Positions 1-10,478 of a DNA stretch of 64,000 nt are shown here, piece by piece (position 1 is the first letter of the stretch; the number at the start of each line of letters is the position of its first letter). Under the pieces are notes generated by a model, which searched no databases, had not been told where the DNA came from, and saw nothing but the letters and a program-made list of their open reading frames with translations. The DNA is from Allantophomopsis cytisporea (lineage: Eukaryota; Ascomycota; Leotiomycetes; Phacidiales; Phacidiaceae), in contig CP103023.1 of NCBI GenBank assembly GCA_024752435.1, positions 2,356,001 through 2,420,000 of the forward strand, written 5' to 3'. The position numbers were made by a program, and so were the translations under genes.

Positions 1-1
1 G

Positions 2-631
2 GAAGGACTTGACTCTGACCAGGCCATAGTACGCGCCTGGAAATGCATTACTGATACTTTTGATAGCAAACTCGGAACGCTCCATCCGTTTGCCGTGTCT
101 GTGCGTCTCGATTACATAAAGCGTGTATATGGGAGTACTGATTGTCTTGAAGAAGAACGGCATCTTCGAGGTCTTCTTGTTCAATTCGGAGGCATTCCTA
201 GACACCGGACCCCGCGGGTAATGCTTAATCTGGCGCATAATTTGATGAGACAGAGACGCTATGACGAAGCGGAGAAGATAGCGTGGGAAACACTTTCGCT
301 GCTCGGAGAGTATAAGATATATACTGAGAAAATTGTCGAGAAGATTGAGTCTCTGAAAATCGTTTCTCACAGTCAATATAACCAAGGGAAGACTCTGGCA
401 GCAGAGCAGACTATTCGAAAGGCGATAGAAATGATTGAAGATCGGTTGGGAATACAACATTCTTGGGTCTCGGAATTCAAGATTGTTCTAGAGGGTTGGC
501 TTCGAAGTCGGGGTCAGGAGGACGCAGATGCTACCAAGATACAGAAAGAGATAGACGAGTTGATAGGGAACGATGAAGTCGACGAGCAGCGGAAGAAGCT
601 TGAAATATTTATACCGCTGCAGAAGCAGTAA
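2..631 (+). CDS. TPR-type repeat protein, C-terminal part (5' end outside window)
   Basis: The frame is open from base 2, so the gene begins outside the window. At least 209 residues are visible and no internal ATG is needed; the first Met-like position near base 95 is GTG and not a credible start. The sequence has paired amphipathic helices typical of tetratricopeptide repeats: YDEAEKIAWETLSLL, then a second unit with AEQTIRKAIEMIEDRLG followed by His and a Leu-rich helix, as in the TPR arrays of fungal NB-ARC/kinesin-light-chain-like proteins. TPR arrays are protein-binding scaffolds. The last about 40 residues are charged and probably lie outside the repeats. No catalytic domain is visible in this piece, so the function of the whole protein cannot be read here. 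The stop codon is TAA at 629-631. Confidence 0.7.
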   Translation, partial: EGLDSDQAIVRAWKCITDTFDSKLGTLHPFAVSVRLDYIKRVYGSTDCLEEERHLRGLLVQFGGIPRHRTPRVMLNLAHNLMRQRRYDEAEKIAWETLSLLGEYKIYTEKIVEKIESLKIVSHSQYNQGKTLAAEQTIRKAIEMIEDRLGIQHSWVSEFKIVLEGWLRSRGQEDADATKIQKEIDELIGNDEVDEQRKKLEIFIPLQKQ

Positions 632-899
632 TGACTGTCCTTATAGGTAGTTGCATATTTGGATTTGCTTTATGTCGTTTTATTCAGGTGACTGAGAAAG
701 CTGTGCTACGTGCTCTAAAATGTGTTCCCCTCATAAAACATTGTTCTTTTCCTTCCCTTCCTCGAAGATACGAACAGATCGCAAAGATTAAGCAAGTATA
801 GTCGTTCAAATCAACAATACTCAAATATAGAATTTTGGACTGCCCAGGTATTACCTGCCTAGCAGTCTTTCTTATACTTTTTATATAGCGATATAAGCT

Positions 900-2735
900 T
901 CAACTTACTATACAGCTTCTGCTATCATCTTCTTCTCTAGGGGGATCCACTACTACTCCACTTCTCACAAGTACTAGCTCATCGACTCTGTCCTTAGCAT
1001 ATTCGACCCGCTTCCAAGTCTTCAAGCTCCCACTAGTCGTATCAAGTTCCCAAACCCGCATTCGTCGGTGAAATCGTTGTCTACTGTATGAACAATATCC
1101 CCCAAACCCAGCACTACCCCCATAGCAAAGCCAAGGGCCATGCTGAGGGATTTTTTCGCCATTTTGCTGCGTCCGTTGTCGTAGCAAAGCGCAAAAGTCA
1201 TTCACGTGATCGTGACCGCAGCCTAGTGCTGATATTTCTTCTTTAATCAAAGCGTCGTAAAAATGGGAATTAAAGCTGGGGCCCTCAGTCGGTTCCCTCC
1301 GGTTGCCGTTGTATATACTAAGACGGCGGTCTGCAAACTCGGGAAGAGGGATGTGTTGGAAAGCTAGAGAAAGATAAATGCGGTCGTCGTTATCGTCTTC
1401 ACGCGCCCTTCGTTGCGATTGGGAAGTGTTTGTAAACCAGTCAATTTGGCTTTGCTTGATAGGGTCATAGTCGGGATTGAACATTCCCCTCGGTATTTGA
1501 CCGTGCGAATCCAGGAAATATAAAGTTGATAACGGGAGCTGCGATGGGGCTGGAGCCAGAACTTGAAGGTAGAAGTTGCCTATGCCATCGACCTCCTCTG
1601 GGCCTGACTCGCAGAGGCTGAAAGGCAGATTTTGAAGTATCGACATCTGTGCTGTGCCTGTAATCTAGTCAGTAAGAATGGACAGCTATTATTCCAAGAC
1701 AAAGCAAAGCAGTCTACCGGTTGCAGGTATACCAGCTCCAAGTACATTGTCGATCGCTAGCTCCGTATATTGGCTACTTCATGAGAGAAACAACTCACGT
1801 GATAATGCGTGAATGCCCTCGCTATCGTGATTGCCAAAGACGGCTGCGAATGGGATCTTTCGCTCAATGATAGGAGCAACTACTTTGAAGAGGGCAGATT
1901 GGCTGTCGGATATGTCGTGGTGCAACTGATCTCCAGTGAGAATAACAAGATCTGGCTCCTCGACATCTAAGATCTTCCCAATGAAGTCCACTGTAAGTGG
2001 GTCAGCGTTACTCTCTGGCAGATTCCTCCCATAGGCATCAATAGCATCTTTGCATACTCCAACACCAGTAACCATGTGTGTGTCAGAGATCTGGACAATC
2101 TTGAATTTGCCATCCTCCCTGACTCTTAAAGCCGCCCGAGCATCTGGTTCTGGCTTGGCCCTGCCATAGAGTATACTTAGTCTTGCAACCGGTACCTCTG
2201 GCTGAGCGTCAAGTTGAAGCGATGATTGTATGAGAGCCCATTTTGGTCGTGGGTCAACGGCATCTACACCAAAGAGAATGTCCACCTCTGTTACAGCCTG
2301 GTCAATCTTGCCAGAGAACTTACTCCTCAGCACCCAGATTCCGCCAGGCCGTCTCTCCCATAAATGGCCTGAACTAGGGTTGGGAGGCGGCTGCTCGCCG
2401 ACTCTTACGTCTATAATTAGTAGATCCTCAGTTGTAAGCTCTTCTTCATCCGCTAACGCTACATACAGCCATGCACGCTTCTGAGATGTATATAGGTAAA
2501 GCTCCTTCTCTATACGGCGCCATATTCGCGGATCCGGTTCGTAGATGGAAGGAGACTCTATGGGAGAAAAGATGCGTACAGTCAGATCTGTAACAACTGG
2601 GTGAGTAACAACGGCTGTAGTATAGGGAGTGAATGACGTCGCCGTGTTGGAGGAGAAGACTCCAAAAAAATCAAGAGCACGAAGCATTATAGCTAGCAAG
2701 ATAACTACAGCTGGGACAAGCTTCAACGCAGACAT
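900..2735 (-). CDS. dcr2: DCR2-type calcineurin-like phosphoesterase, membrane anchored
   Basis: Two exons (2735-1799 and 1657-900) with a 141-base intron (GTGAGT donor, TACAG acceptor, TACTGAC branch site) give a 564-aa protein, normal for the family. Residues 1-25 form a hydrophobic signal anchor. Metallophosphoesterase motifs appear in order: QISDTHM, LTGDQLH, FGNHDSEG, AFQHIPLPE and CGHDHVND. Together they supply the Asp/His/Asn ligands of a two-metal centre. The splice joins FGNHDSEG-IHALSR to TAQMSILQNLP, which is the expected continuity. Yeast Dcr2 is a phosphatase linked to cell-cycle entry and to switching off the unfolded-protein response; that role here is by family only. The protein probably faces the secretory-pathway lumen. 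The gene looks intact. Confidence 0.88.
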
Positions 2736-3229
2736 CTGTTATTATTTCCTCGGTTCGTAGAGCAACTTTCAAGGAACGAGGTTGGCTGCAACGCACGTGA
2801 TTGACAGACTAATCCCTATCTGTACTTAGCTTATTATCCTCTCGGCTGTAATTATACATTATATTTGTTTATATTTATTCCGAGTGCAGACCAGCCCAGA
2901 TGTAGACACCAGTTATAGTTGAAATGTTTACTCAACTGATAGGACTTGACTATAACTCGATAACAAGAGCTAACCTTCTGAAATTGATCGCTGTATATTG
3001 AAGATGTTTGGTTTAATCATCACATATTGTTTCTGAATTTTCAACACTTTTAAAGACTTTGATCGAATTTGATACTTTGACGACCACAAAGTTTGGGGTC
3101 CACTTGATTCACTGGCACTGATAATGCACGGAAAGCTTCAATTTTAAACAAGGCTTAAAGTGCCAGGGTGCTGGACCCGCCCAAACGATTTCTGTGACGT
3201 AGATCTTAACAACGAACATAGCCCCATCT
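2736..3229. other. Intergenic, no gene seen
   Basis: This stretch holds the promoter side of the DCR2-like gene and the 3' side of the next minus-strand gene. It is AT-rich with TATA-like tracts around 2,855-2,875. No ORF longer than a shadow and no repeat was recognised. Confidence 0.4.
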
Positions 3230-3945
3230 TTATGCCGGAAATCTCATATTGTACTCGACAGCTAGCTCAATATCAGGCTCAATGTTGTGATTTAAGCAAT
3301 CCTTTATCATCAGCTCAAACAATTCTCTGGCGGCAGCTCCACGCACATCTTCGACCCATTTAAAGTTGTTGCCGGCGTCTCCCTCCAGATTAAATACCTT
3401 TTCTGAATACAAGTTGTTCGCAAGAGAACACGTCTCCCTCATGATCTTCTGCACTGCCTCGGTGTTGGTGTGAAGTGCGTTGCGGAAGTCAGACATTACT
3501 GACTCCTTGAGCATGGTACTTTTAGACTTTTTCTCAGAAAGCTTCTGGTTCTCGTCTGGTTGTGGGCAAAAAGGGCATGTTGTCGTGTATTTTTCGAGGA
3601 TGCTTCGAACCCGGTCTCCACAATTCATCAGAATAAAGTGACTGTCACGACGCTCCTTTTCAGCTGTCTTGTGTTTCGAACCTGGTGTGTCGCCCGCTCT
3701 CGTTTTTGAAGACCCTGCGTCGTCTTCGGGCATAGGGATGCATGGTTCCATGGTAGGTCGCAAGCCATTGGCGAGATATGATGGATCAGCAGAAGCTTGC
3801 AAGGTTCTGGCAACGGTTCCTTGGGCCAGAATCGATTTGGCATCATCGAATGCTTCTGGGAGCATCTCTCTGATACCCCTTTTTGGATTAGATCACTTTT
3901 CAAGCAACAAAGCAAAAGAACTTACGGAAGTTGGTTATTAAACAT
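3230..3945 (-). CDS. Hypothetical protein (about 219 aa)
   Basis: Not recognised. The best model has a short first exon (3945-3926, encoding MFNNQLP), a 56-base intron with GTAAGT donor and TATCAG acceptor (3925-3870), and a second exon to the TGA/TAA side at 3230. The frame is also open from the internal ATG at 3865. The protein is hydrophilic. It has a Lys/Glu-rich middle, a CPFC pair near residue 105 that could be half of a metal site, and a helical C-terminal third. No signal peptide or membrane segment is visible. An upstream acceptor nine bases away would give the same frame. There is no clear functional link to the neighbours. Confidence 0.5.
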
Positions 3946-4502
3946 GGTAAGCTTTGTTCTTTCCACCGAGAAGAATGAAGTCCCCTATGAATGACGAAGG
4001 GCGAGTAACAATGAGAGCATCGACACGTATATATATCTGTCAACAATGTTTGCATTGGAGATACAACAGACCCCGTCGAAGGAAAAAAGATGGGTACGAC
4101 AATCCTATCAAGACAAACCTATCATTCAAAGTTTTATGTGCATAGAGGGCGAAAATCAAATATGCTATGCGGCAAGTGGTGCTAATGTATACACTAATGG
4201 GCATGATTGCCCAACCAAATAAATATCACGCGGACCGCTACGGTTTGAGGGTAATGAGATATACTTTTATTTTTATTTTTACCCTAGTATATCAATGAGT
4301 GCGAGGATTTCCCGGTAGACATGATATATGAAGTGGAGACAGAGAAAGACAGATATTGATCATATGAAGACAACGGACACAAGTGCGGTAGGCTACATAG
4401 GTATATGAAAATCGCGATTAACGATATTGAAGTATAGTGAGATGATAATGACGAGAACCAAACGTAAATTGCATACAGAGTTCTTTGCGACCAAGTTCCC
4501 TA
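3946..4502. other. Intergenic, no gene seen
   Basis: Only short, uncorrelated ORFs are present. It contains a T-rich ATTTTT stretch near 4,265-4,285. Nothing else was recognised. Confidence 0.4.
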
Positions 4503-5281
4503 CTAACCAATGAGATTCATATAATATGTTCGGCAGATCCAGGCACATATCGCCAAATATTCGGGTTCGGGCTTGGGAACCAAAGCAATTCGTTCGAACT
4601 TTGTCTTATCATACTTCTCTCCAAGAGCACGGGCTCTGCGAAACTCGCGATCAAACGCCTCATTCCAAACATAGCTCTGTGCATCGGCTGCCGATTTCTT
4701 GGATCCCATGAGGCCATCGATTTCCGCTAATTTCAAAAGATCCTCGGCCTTTTTGACCTGACGTTCAAGGCAAAGTACGTGTTCTTGCTTTAGATCGGCA
4801 ACGCCGAAATCCCAATAGAGCTGACGATTATTGTTGACCGTTTTGTCTTCAGGATGGGCGTCGCTCGGGAAACGCTCGTGCTCACTGCAGTTAGTAAAGC
4901 CGAAAGTCGTACACGGATTCCTTCACGTAAGCCCGTCAGTTCCACGGCCACCGTGACAAGAAACTTCAGTTTCTCAAGGTTTCTCAAATCATAGTCTACC
5001 AATTCTATCTCGACAGTAGAGAGCTGTGGAATGAAATCCTCTCGGCCCCTAACTGCTTCTGTGAACCAATTCAGAAAGCCTAGTCCCCATAAGGAATCGA
5101 AAGGATATGGTGAATCCACATCGGTTCCTAGGCGGAGGCAGAGAATGTGAATATTTTTGATAAGTGAGGAATTAACGTGTAATACGAAAGACTGGTGGAG
5201 AGTACACGTCTGTTTATACGCTTCTGTGGTGAGTGTCTGAACATATGTTGGCCAACTTAGATTTGACTCAGAAATTGCCAC
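4503..5281 (-). pseudogene. Truncated, frameshifted paralogue of the gene at 14,232-15,068
   Basis: Two frames on the minus strand together match the C-terminal two thirds of the 278-aa protein at 14,232-15,068. Shared blocks include ICLRL/ILCLRL, GLGFLQWFT/GLGFLNWFT, NIEIELVGYDLR/TVEIELVDYDLR, ELTGLRDGI/ELTGLREGI and the closing RSYIWNKAFD/QSYVWNEAFD. The frames switch near 4,910: the paralogue has GTGTTACGAC where this copy has GTGTACGAC, a one-base loss. The N-terminal third of the paralogue is missing. Bases 5,215-5,275 match the upstream flank of the other gene (tatacgcttctg, ggccaactta), so the old promoter now abuts the C-terminal half. Whether a short protein is still made is unknown. 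Confidence 0.75.
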
Positions 5282-5580
5282 AGCATGGAATCGAGAGAAA
5301 AGTGACCAGCAAAGGCAAATGAGTCAGTACGGGAGCTATATTCACAGTGATCCAAGCTAACTTGCTTCAAATGAGAAGTTAAAGAACAGATTCCCTCCCT
5401 AAACTGGGTCAGAAGAGATAGTGCAGATGACTCAACGCAGGAACTGTACAAATCTTGAAGCGGTGTACCATTTAGAGTATCAGGCATGCACCAGTGGAGG
5501 GGAAAGAACCACTGTAAATCGCTCCTCATATCACATGTCCCTCTCAGCACCTCCGCCATTCTCCCTATCGTTGGATGCAT
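5257..5580 (-). pseudogene. Unrecognised ORF, perhaps a gene relic
   Basis: A 107-codon reading frame just upstream of the truncated paralogue. It has a leucine-spaced segment (SLTSHLKQVSLDHC) that could be a leucine-rich repeat as found in F-box proteins. It carries no convincing start context, splice sites or homologous copy in the window. It may be the displaced N-terminal part of the neighbouring relic or unrelated coding debris. Confidence 0.2.
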
Positions 5581-5874
5581 ATCGAAAGAAGGAGGGTGGG
5601 ATCAAAGGCTGAAGAGGCCCTTCACACGCAAGGTATGATGGAGGGCGAAAATCAATCATGTATACTGCAAGGACACATGTTACAACCAAGACACATAGAG
5701 CATGAGCATTCTCAAGTCGTCTGTAGGACTGGTTCCTCAGACGATCAACACATGCGATACTCAAATTCTTGGGGAAGGTAACTACTGGATGATGGTCATG
5801 AAATCAAGGAATGATACTAAAAGTCATCCTAATTGCTCTTCATCACAAACATAAAAACTTCCAGAACCAAGATG

Positions 5875-6478
5875 TTAAACCGCAGAGCCTATCCCCCTGA
5901 TCATGAACCATTTCTGAACACCCACCACTGAGTACTTTTTCCTTAATACATCTTGGAGAAGTACATCCCCCCATGAACCGACAGCACCTTGACCTATCTC
6001 TGTTCTGAAGGAAGTAAATCCTTCATGAAGGAAAGTTCGGTGCCTACTGCCGTGCAAAGGCTTGGGCCGTGAAATCTAGTGGCAGACACGAGATTTTCGA
6101 AAACATCTGATAAAATACAGCTTTGAGATTGCTTGATGACAGTGGTAAATTCAATTCACCACCACACAGTTTCAGATGTTTCATTATGACTTCGTAGCTG
6201 TGCTGGCGAGTATCGTCGTCGGCGACGTTGTAAAAGGAGTTTTGGATTTCCCCTTCCACTGTCTTGATGCAATTTCAGTCTTTCGCCGAACTTACGAGGC
6301 GAAAAGATGTTTCAAAATTAGGGATGGTACGAGCCAGCCATGGAAGAAGTAAAGGAGCAGTAGAACTGTCTGATGATATGGTAGGAATCAAGTGATTGAA
6401 CATTTTGGATGCATGAAGAAAAGAATCATTGGAAAAGTATTGAGGGTAATGAAGATTACAGATTTCATTTCCCCTCAA
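5875..6478 (-). pseudogene. Probable broken gene of unknown function
   Basis: Three minus-strand frames follow one another. The first (from about 6,478, without ATG) ends at a good GTAAGT donor near 6,293. After about 40 bases an AG acceptor joins it in phase to the second (ending ...DFTAQAFARQ). The third, in a shifted frame, runs on to 5,875. An in-frame TAA lies just upstream of the first block, so no intact start is visible. The frame shift between second and third blocks (near 6,050) has no splice signals. This looks like a decayed gene. The family is not recognised. Confidence 0.25.
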
Positions 6479-6777
6479 AGTACAGCGATCAACATCAATA
6501 CATAACGAATAATATTAGTCAGAAGCGCAATGATATTTCGAGCAAATTGTAATGCAGTTTTCATCACATGCATTTACACTTTTGCGTGACTTTCGGAATC
6601 ATACGCAGAAATTGCAATTGATGTAACAACCTGCTTCAATTGTGTCAAAATTAGGTTAGATACAATTTTTATACAAGTACAGTAACATATACCAGGGTTA
6701 TAACGTGCATGTATCAAATACCAATAGTTAACTGGTTACTTTATACGGCTCTGAGTTTTAAAGGCGAGAATGAATCT

Positions 6778-6880
6778 GTTGCAATTAACTGATTTATGCA
6801 GGCCTACTGAGTTTTAGTGGCCGGGGGATGATTTTGTCGTAACTAATTGATTTATGCAGGTTTGCTAAATTTTGCTGTTG
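6778..6880 (+). repeat. Two diverged copies of a dispersed 55-base motif
   Basis: Two imperfect copies in direct order contain the core TGATTTATGCAGG followed by YCTACTGAGTTTT or a diverged form, with ATTTTGTCG before the second. The same motif forms the tandem array at 11,809-12,050 (opposite orientation) and occurs singly at 17,655-17,712. Here it lies about 360-460 bases upstream of the start of the gene at 7,242. The rest of 6,480-7,241 has no recognisable gene. Confidence 0.6.
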
Positions 6881-7241
6881 ACAGTGACGCTAGATGTAAC
6901 GTTCTGAACGCATGATCTATCAGCCGCCACACTTCTATCAACAACCTCTTCAACGTGCATCAATCTCGTATGTGTTATAGCCTATCAATTGAAGAATCTC
7001 GAGTTACCAACCACTGTTCCTCAATTCCCGCACGAAGACTTTCCTTGAAGGCAACACTATCAACTATGGTATGCTGGCATTGTTGTGATAGATTTTACAA
7101 ACCCTAGGATGTTGATGAGTTGAGATTATTTCTATAGCGGTATTCAAAGCATGAGAGAAATACTATATAAAGGAAACACATCTCTCTGATTGTGGATTGT
7201 ATCTCATCCCTTGAAGATATCAATCGCAGATACCAACAGAT

Positions 7242-7606
7242 ATGGCTCAACTCGACAATTTGTCATTTCCGAAGATGGGTCAAGACTTGATGCATTCTGC
7301 ATCACAACCACGTTCACCCCAAACTCCCCCAGCTCTACCCCCAACTCCACCCTCATCACCAGTCGAGCCTTCTTCTCCCAGAACTTCACCCACACCTCCA
7401 TTCGACACCACGGAGATAGTAGATATTGTTGTGCATGTTGAGGAAGGTGGTTCTGTTATTAGGGAGAGAAGCAGTGAGTAAAACCTTGCAGGTGGGTTTT
7501 TGCTTACTGACGACGCATAGTCATCGCGACAGAGGATACATGCAGATACTACTATCGCGAGACCGAACGAGTTATAGAGCAAGGTTTCATTGTTTTCCAA
7601 AACTAG
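7242..7606 (+). CDS. Small proline/serine-rich protein (105 aa)
   Basis: ATG at 7242. Exon 1 (7242-7473) encodes a Pro/Ser/Thr-rich stretch (SPQTPPALPPTPPSSP) then an acidic segment. A 47-base intron (GTGAGT donor, TTACTGAC branch, CATAG acceptor, 7474-7520) leads to exon 2 ending at TAG 7604-7606 with the tail TERVIEQGFIVFQN. The exact splice signals argue that this is a real gene. No domain was recognised. Its 3' flank (7,650-7,790) resembles the 3' flank of the next gene (9,430-9,550), so the two are probably an old local duplication; both carry Pro-rich repeats. Confidence 0.5.
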
Positions 7607-7824
7607 TCCAGCAGACTCGAGAAGAGCGATGAAAAGTATGGCAGTGAGAACGATGGAGTGTAGTGAGAGTGTAGTCAAAAAGGAAGAGCTGAGAGATCAT
7701 TTACGCTTTCAAAATATACACAATTTCATGTTTTATGATACTGAGATGGTATGACACGCTGTTCATCATCATTGATATCAAGTGAAGTCACAAATGCTTC
7801 CTAATTGTAAACGGGATGAGTAAC

Positions 7825-8270
7825 CTAAGGAAAAAGAAAATTAAAACCCATACTGTCCAAACATATACACCACGAATTTCCGCTTTTTGATTGAACGAAG
7901 TGTAGAGAACCCCTCAGTATTTCTTTCGGAGACAGAATTCGGCGCCAACGAGGAATATGTATGTCGACTTTTCCGTTGGTTGGTTCAAGTGATCCGTCTT
8001 GTATTGAAGAACGGCTGATCTGTAGGAAGTATACAACTATAGCCTCAGATAAGTATAGACTCTTTCCCATCACAGGGGTTCAATACGAGACACGAAATAA
8101 GGTGCTACTCGCTTTCAGTATCAATGCAACAAATTCGATTGACCACTGAGTAAGTACTTACACATATGCATTGGGCAAAAAGATCCCGCTTTTCTCAGTG
8201 TGCGCAACAAAAAGGGCATGGTCAGCCAACCTCATATCAGTGCATATTGTGCATGTGTGCATCACAATCC
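7825..8270 (-). pseudogene. Relic of the gene family at 10,479-10,928
   Basis: Bases 7,880-8,090 match 10,660-10,930 with deletions. Shared short blocks are gtgtag.gaacccy, tttcttcg/tccttcg, caagtgatycgtct and agtatagactctt. Bases 8,160-8,270 match the upstream flank at 11,230-11,330 (gcattgggca, gccaacctcatatcagtgca). The matching minus-strand frame begins MGKSLYLSEA against MGRVYTHLAT but is shortened and shifted. It is a decayed partial duplicate. The remaining stretch 8,271-8,480 is the upstream region of the next gene. Confidence 0.55.
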
Positions 8271-8480
8271 ATAGTTTTCACTAATGGGACAAGCGCACTC
8301 CTTTCCCAGTACTGTATGTGTTAGCCTCCACTTGACTAGAGATCATTCTTCTATCTCTGCCTAACTCGTGTACACTTACCTCTTAAATATCACCTACACT
8401 CAAAATCTCCACAAAATACTGAGAAAGCCCCCTTCTTTACTTCTCATCAATAGATTTTCCAATACTCAACATTTATCATT

Positions 8481-9407
8481 ATGGTATCTATCACATCCTC
8501 CAATTCAAATCGTCGCCAATTTCCCCAGACAAAGGTCGTCCACTTCAACCTTGAGCACTTGAAGGTCGAAAGTGCCAGTTTATCACTTGATGAAGCCCAA
8601 GAGAACGATGGAGACAGTTTTACGGATATCGAGACGAACGATGGTGAAGAAAGTCTTTCCCCAGCAGCAAATCGAGAAACTTTGCCCCTTGGCTTGGAAT
8701 ATGATATTCTAGAGAATCCATGGAATACAACAGAGAATGATACTACAAAAGCACAAAAAGGTCCGATACAACCTTCAAAGACACCACGTCCATCGATAAT
8801 ACCAGTTCTATCACGTCCAAATCCGCTACCAAGTCCACCATCAAGTCCATATCTGCCACCATGTATTCCTTTACCACCAGTCCCATCACGTCTATGTCCG
8901 CTACCATGTCCGCCACCACGTCCAAAGCTGCCACCACGTCCAAATCTGCCACCACGTCCAAAGCTGCCACCACGTCCAAATCTGCCACCACGTCCAAAGC
9001 TGCCACCACGTCCAAATCTGCCACAGCGTCCAAATCTGCCACCACGTCCAAACCTGCCACCACGTCCAAACCTGCCACCGCGTCCAAATCTGCCACCACG
9101 TCCAAATCTGCCACCACGTCCAAATCTGCCACCACGTCCAAATCCACTATGTCCACGTACACTACCATATCCAGGTCCTCTACTACGCAAAGTGAAAGAC
9201 ATTTGGATATCTACCAAGAGTACTGAGCCTCTCACAGAACGTGAAAATCTCAAACTTATTGCCAGAAGAGAAAGAAAAGAGGAGGAATCGGGTGGCAGAC
9301 ATTGTGCCAGAAGAGGAAGAAAAGAGGGGAAATCGGGTGACAGCCATCGTACCAGAAGGCAAGGTCAAATTAGGTCAAAATGGATGGAGTTCTTCAGGTG
9401 TAGTTGA
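8481..9407 (+). CDS. Low-complexity protein with PPRP(N/K)L hexapeptide repeats (308 aa)
   Basis: ATG at 8481 opens a 308-codon frame without introns. Residues 1-94 are non-repetitive and acidic. Residues about 95-230 are Pro-rich and include about 13 copies of a PPRPNL/PPRPKL hexapeptide made by an 18-base minisatellite. The tail is Arg/Lys/Glu-rich. Because the repeat unit is a multiple of three and lacks stops in several frames, long frames also exist in the other two forward frames (Ser/Thr/Lys/Ala-rich) and on the minus strand (Gly/Arg/Phe-rich and Asp/Val/Ala-rich). The choice of frame rests on the ATG and the non-repetitive N-terminus only. Function unknown. Confidence 0.4.
   Translation: MVSITSSNSNRRQFPQTKVVHFNLEHLKVESASLSLDEAQENDGDSFTDIETNDGEESLSPAANRETLPLGLEYDILENPWNTTENDTTKAQKGPIQPSKTPRPSIIPVLSRPNPLPSPPSSPYLPPCIPLPPVPSRLCPLPCPPPRPKLPPRPNLPPRPKLPPRPNLPPRPKLPPRPNLPQRPNLPPRPNLPPRPNLPPRPNLPPRPNLPPRPNLPPRPNPLCPRTLPYPGPLLRKVKDIWISTKSTEPLTERENLKLIARRERKEEESGGRHCARRGRKEGKSGDSHRTRRQGQIRSKWMEFFRCS
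8921..9152 (+). repeat. 18-base minisatellite, about 13 units
   Basis: The unit is approximately ccaccacgtccaaatctg, with aaagctg, aaacctg, cagcg and ccgcg variants. Early units alternate two variants (a 36-base higher-order period). It lies within the reading frame starting at 8,481 and keeps the frame in register. Confidence 0.9.
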
Positions 9408-9644
9408 TGGAAACAGAACTGGAGGCGCAATCAAAAAGGAAGGCTGAGATATCTACTACACTTTCAACATATACACAATTTCAAATTTTATGATACATTC
9501 GTTTTTTGTGAGCCGACGTGACACGTTGTTCTCCATCAGTGATTCATTCAAATACATACACTACGAGTTTCCGCTCTGCCTCCCTCACTTTGTCAATCTT
9601 AGTTGTTCGAATGCGAATATGATCTGATTTTGCGAATTTGACGC

Positions 9645-10330
9645 CTACTCGCGAGAACTAGATGCAGCAGAGTTGATGATATCCTGGCTGCATTTCTTAC
9701 TAACGTTGGCATATATCTCCATATCATGAGATCGAATCCAGCGCATAGTATTACACCAAGACGATTCTGCTTGAGAATACATGTCACTTCGACATTCTTC
9801 GCTTGCTTGTTCGAAGATACGGAAAATCTCGATTGCATCCCATTGCAGTATCTGTAATACTCTCTTCCACGGATCCACTAGTTCTTTGGGTATCGTGACA
9901 TTCCCAATCTTCCAGATGTGAAAATCACTAGAAAATGTAAGAAAGGTTTCTCTAAAATAAGGGAAACATACAATCTGTTAAGGCGTTGGTAATTATCACT
10001 GTTGATCGTTAATGCATGTAATGATAGAAGCAGGATAACATACTCTGGGACAAAAAGCACTCCTTTCTGGCCAAGGTAAAATCCGCCCTTGTCGACTTCC
10101 AGATGACTGCGTTGCAGAATAAGGTTGAAGAATGGATCGTGAGATAAGTCACCAGCATACCCACTATATCCCCCATATCCAGTCAAAGCGTTGGACCTTG
10201 CATCTCCTATCTCATCACAATAAAGATGAGAAGAAGAGAAATACAGAACATAAATATGGTCACCGGAATTGATCTTCTGATACAAGGGGACTGATTCGAA
10301 AGACCAAGTCACTTCTGGTTGTGCTGTCAT
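9645..10330 (-). CDS. Hypothetical protein (213 aa)
   Basis: Not recognised. The start is the ATG at 10330 (MTAQPEVTWSFESV). Exon 1 runs to 9972. A 44-base intron (GTATGT donor, TTCTAG acceptor, 9971-9928) joins in frame to exon 2, which ends with TAG at 9645. Splicing restores a continuous protein: the N-terminal half is rich in Tyr/Gly (NALTGYGGYSGYAGD) and beta-prone, and the C-terminal half is helical with conserved-looking Trp and Cys (DPWKRVLQILQWD, SSWCNTMRW). There is no signal peptide. It lies just outside the left edge of the segment duplicated at 43,972-64,000. Confidence 0.5.
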
Positions 10331-10478
10331 ACTTGAACGTAGGGAATGGAAAGAATAGATGTTTTGCAAGACTTGGGTTTGTTCAATGATGTAGTAATGA
10401 TAAGAGTTGGATTATTTGTATGGAAGAGAGCTTCTTTTTAAGTATGCACTTGATACTCAAATGCCTTGTAATACTTTT

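Noticed and set aside
8921..9152. CRISPR-like array appearance of regularly spaced units
   Set aside because: The units are contiguous without unique spacers and the genome is eukaryotic.
8447..9253. Gly/Arg/Phe-rich 268-codon minus frame, resembling RGG proteins
   Set aside because: It is the reverse reading of the 18-base minisatellite; the start lies in non-repetitive DNA without support, and several frames are open for the same reason.
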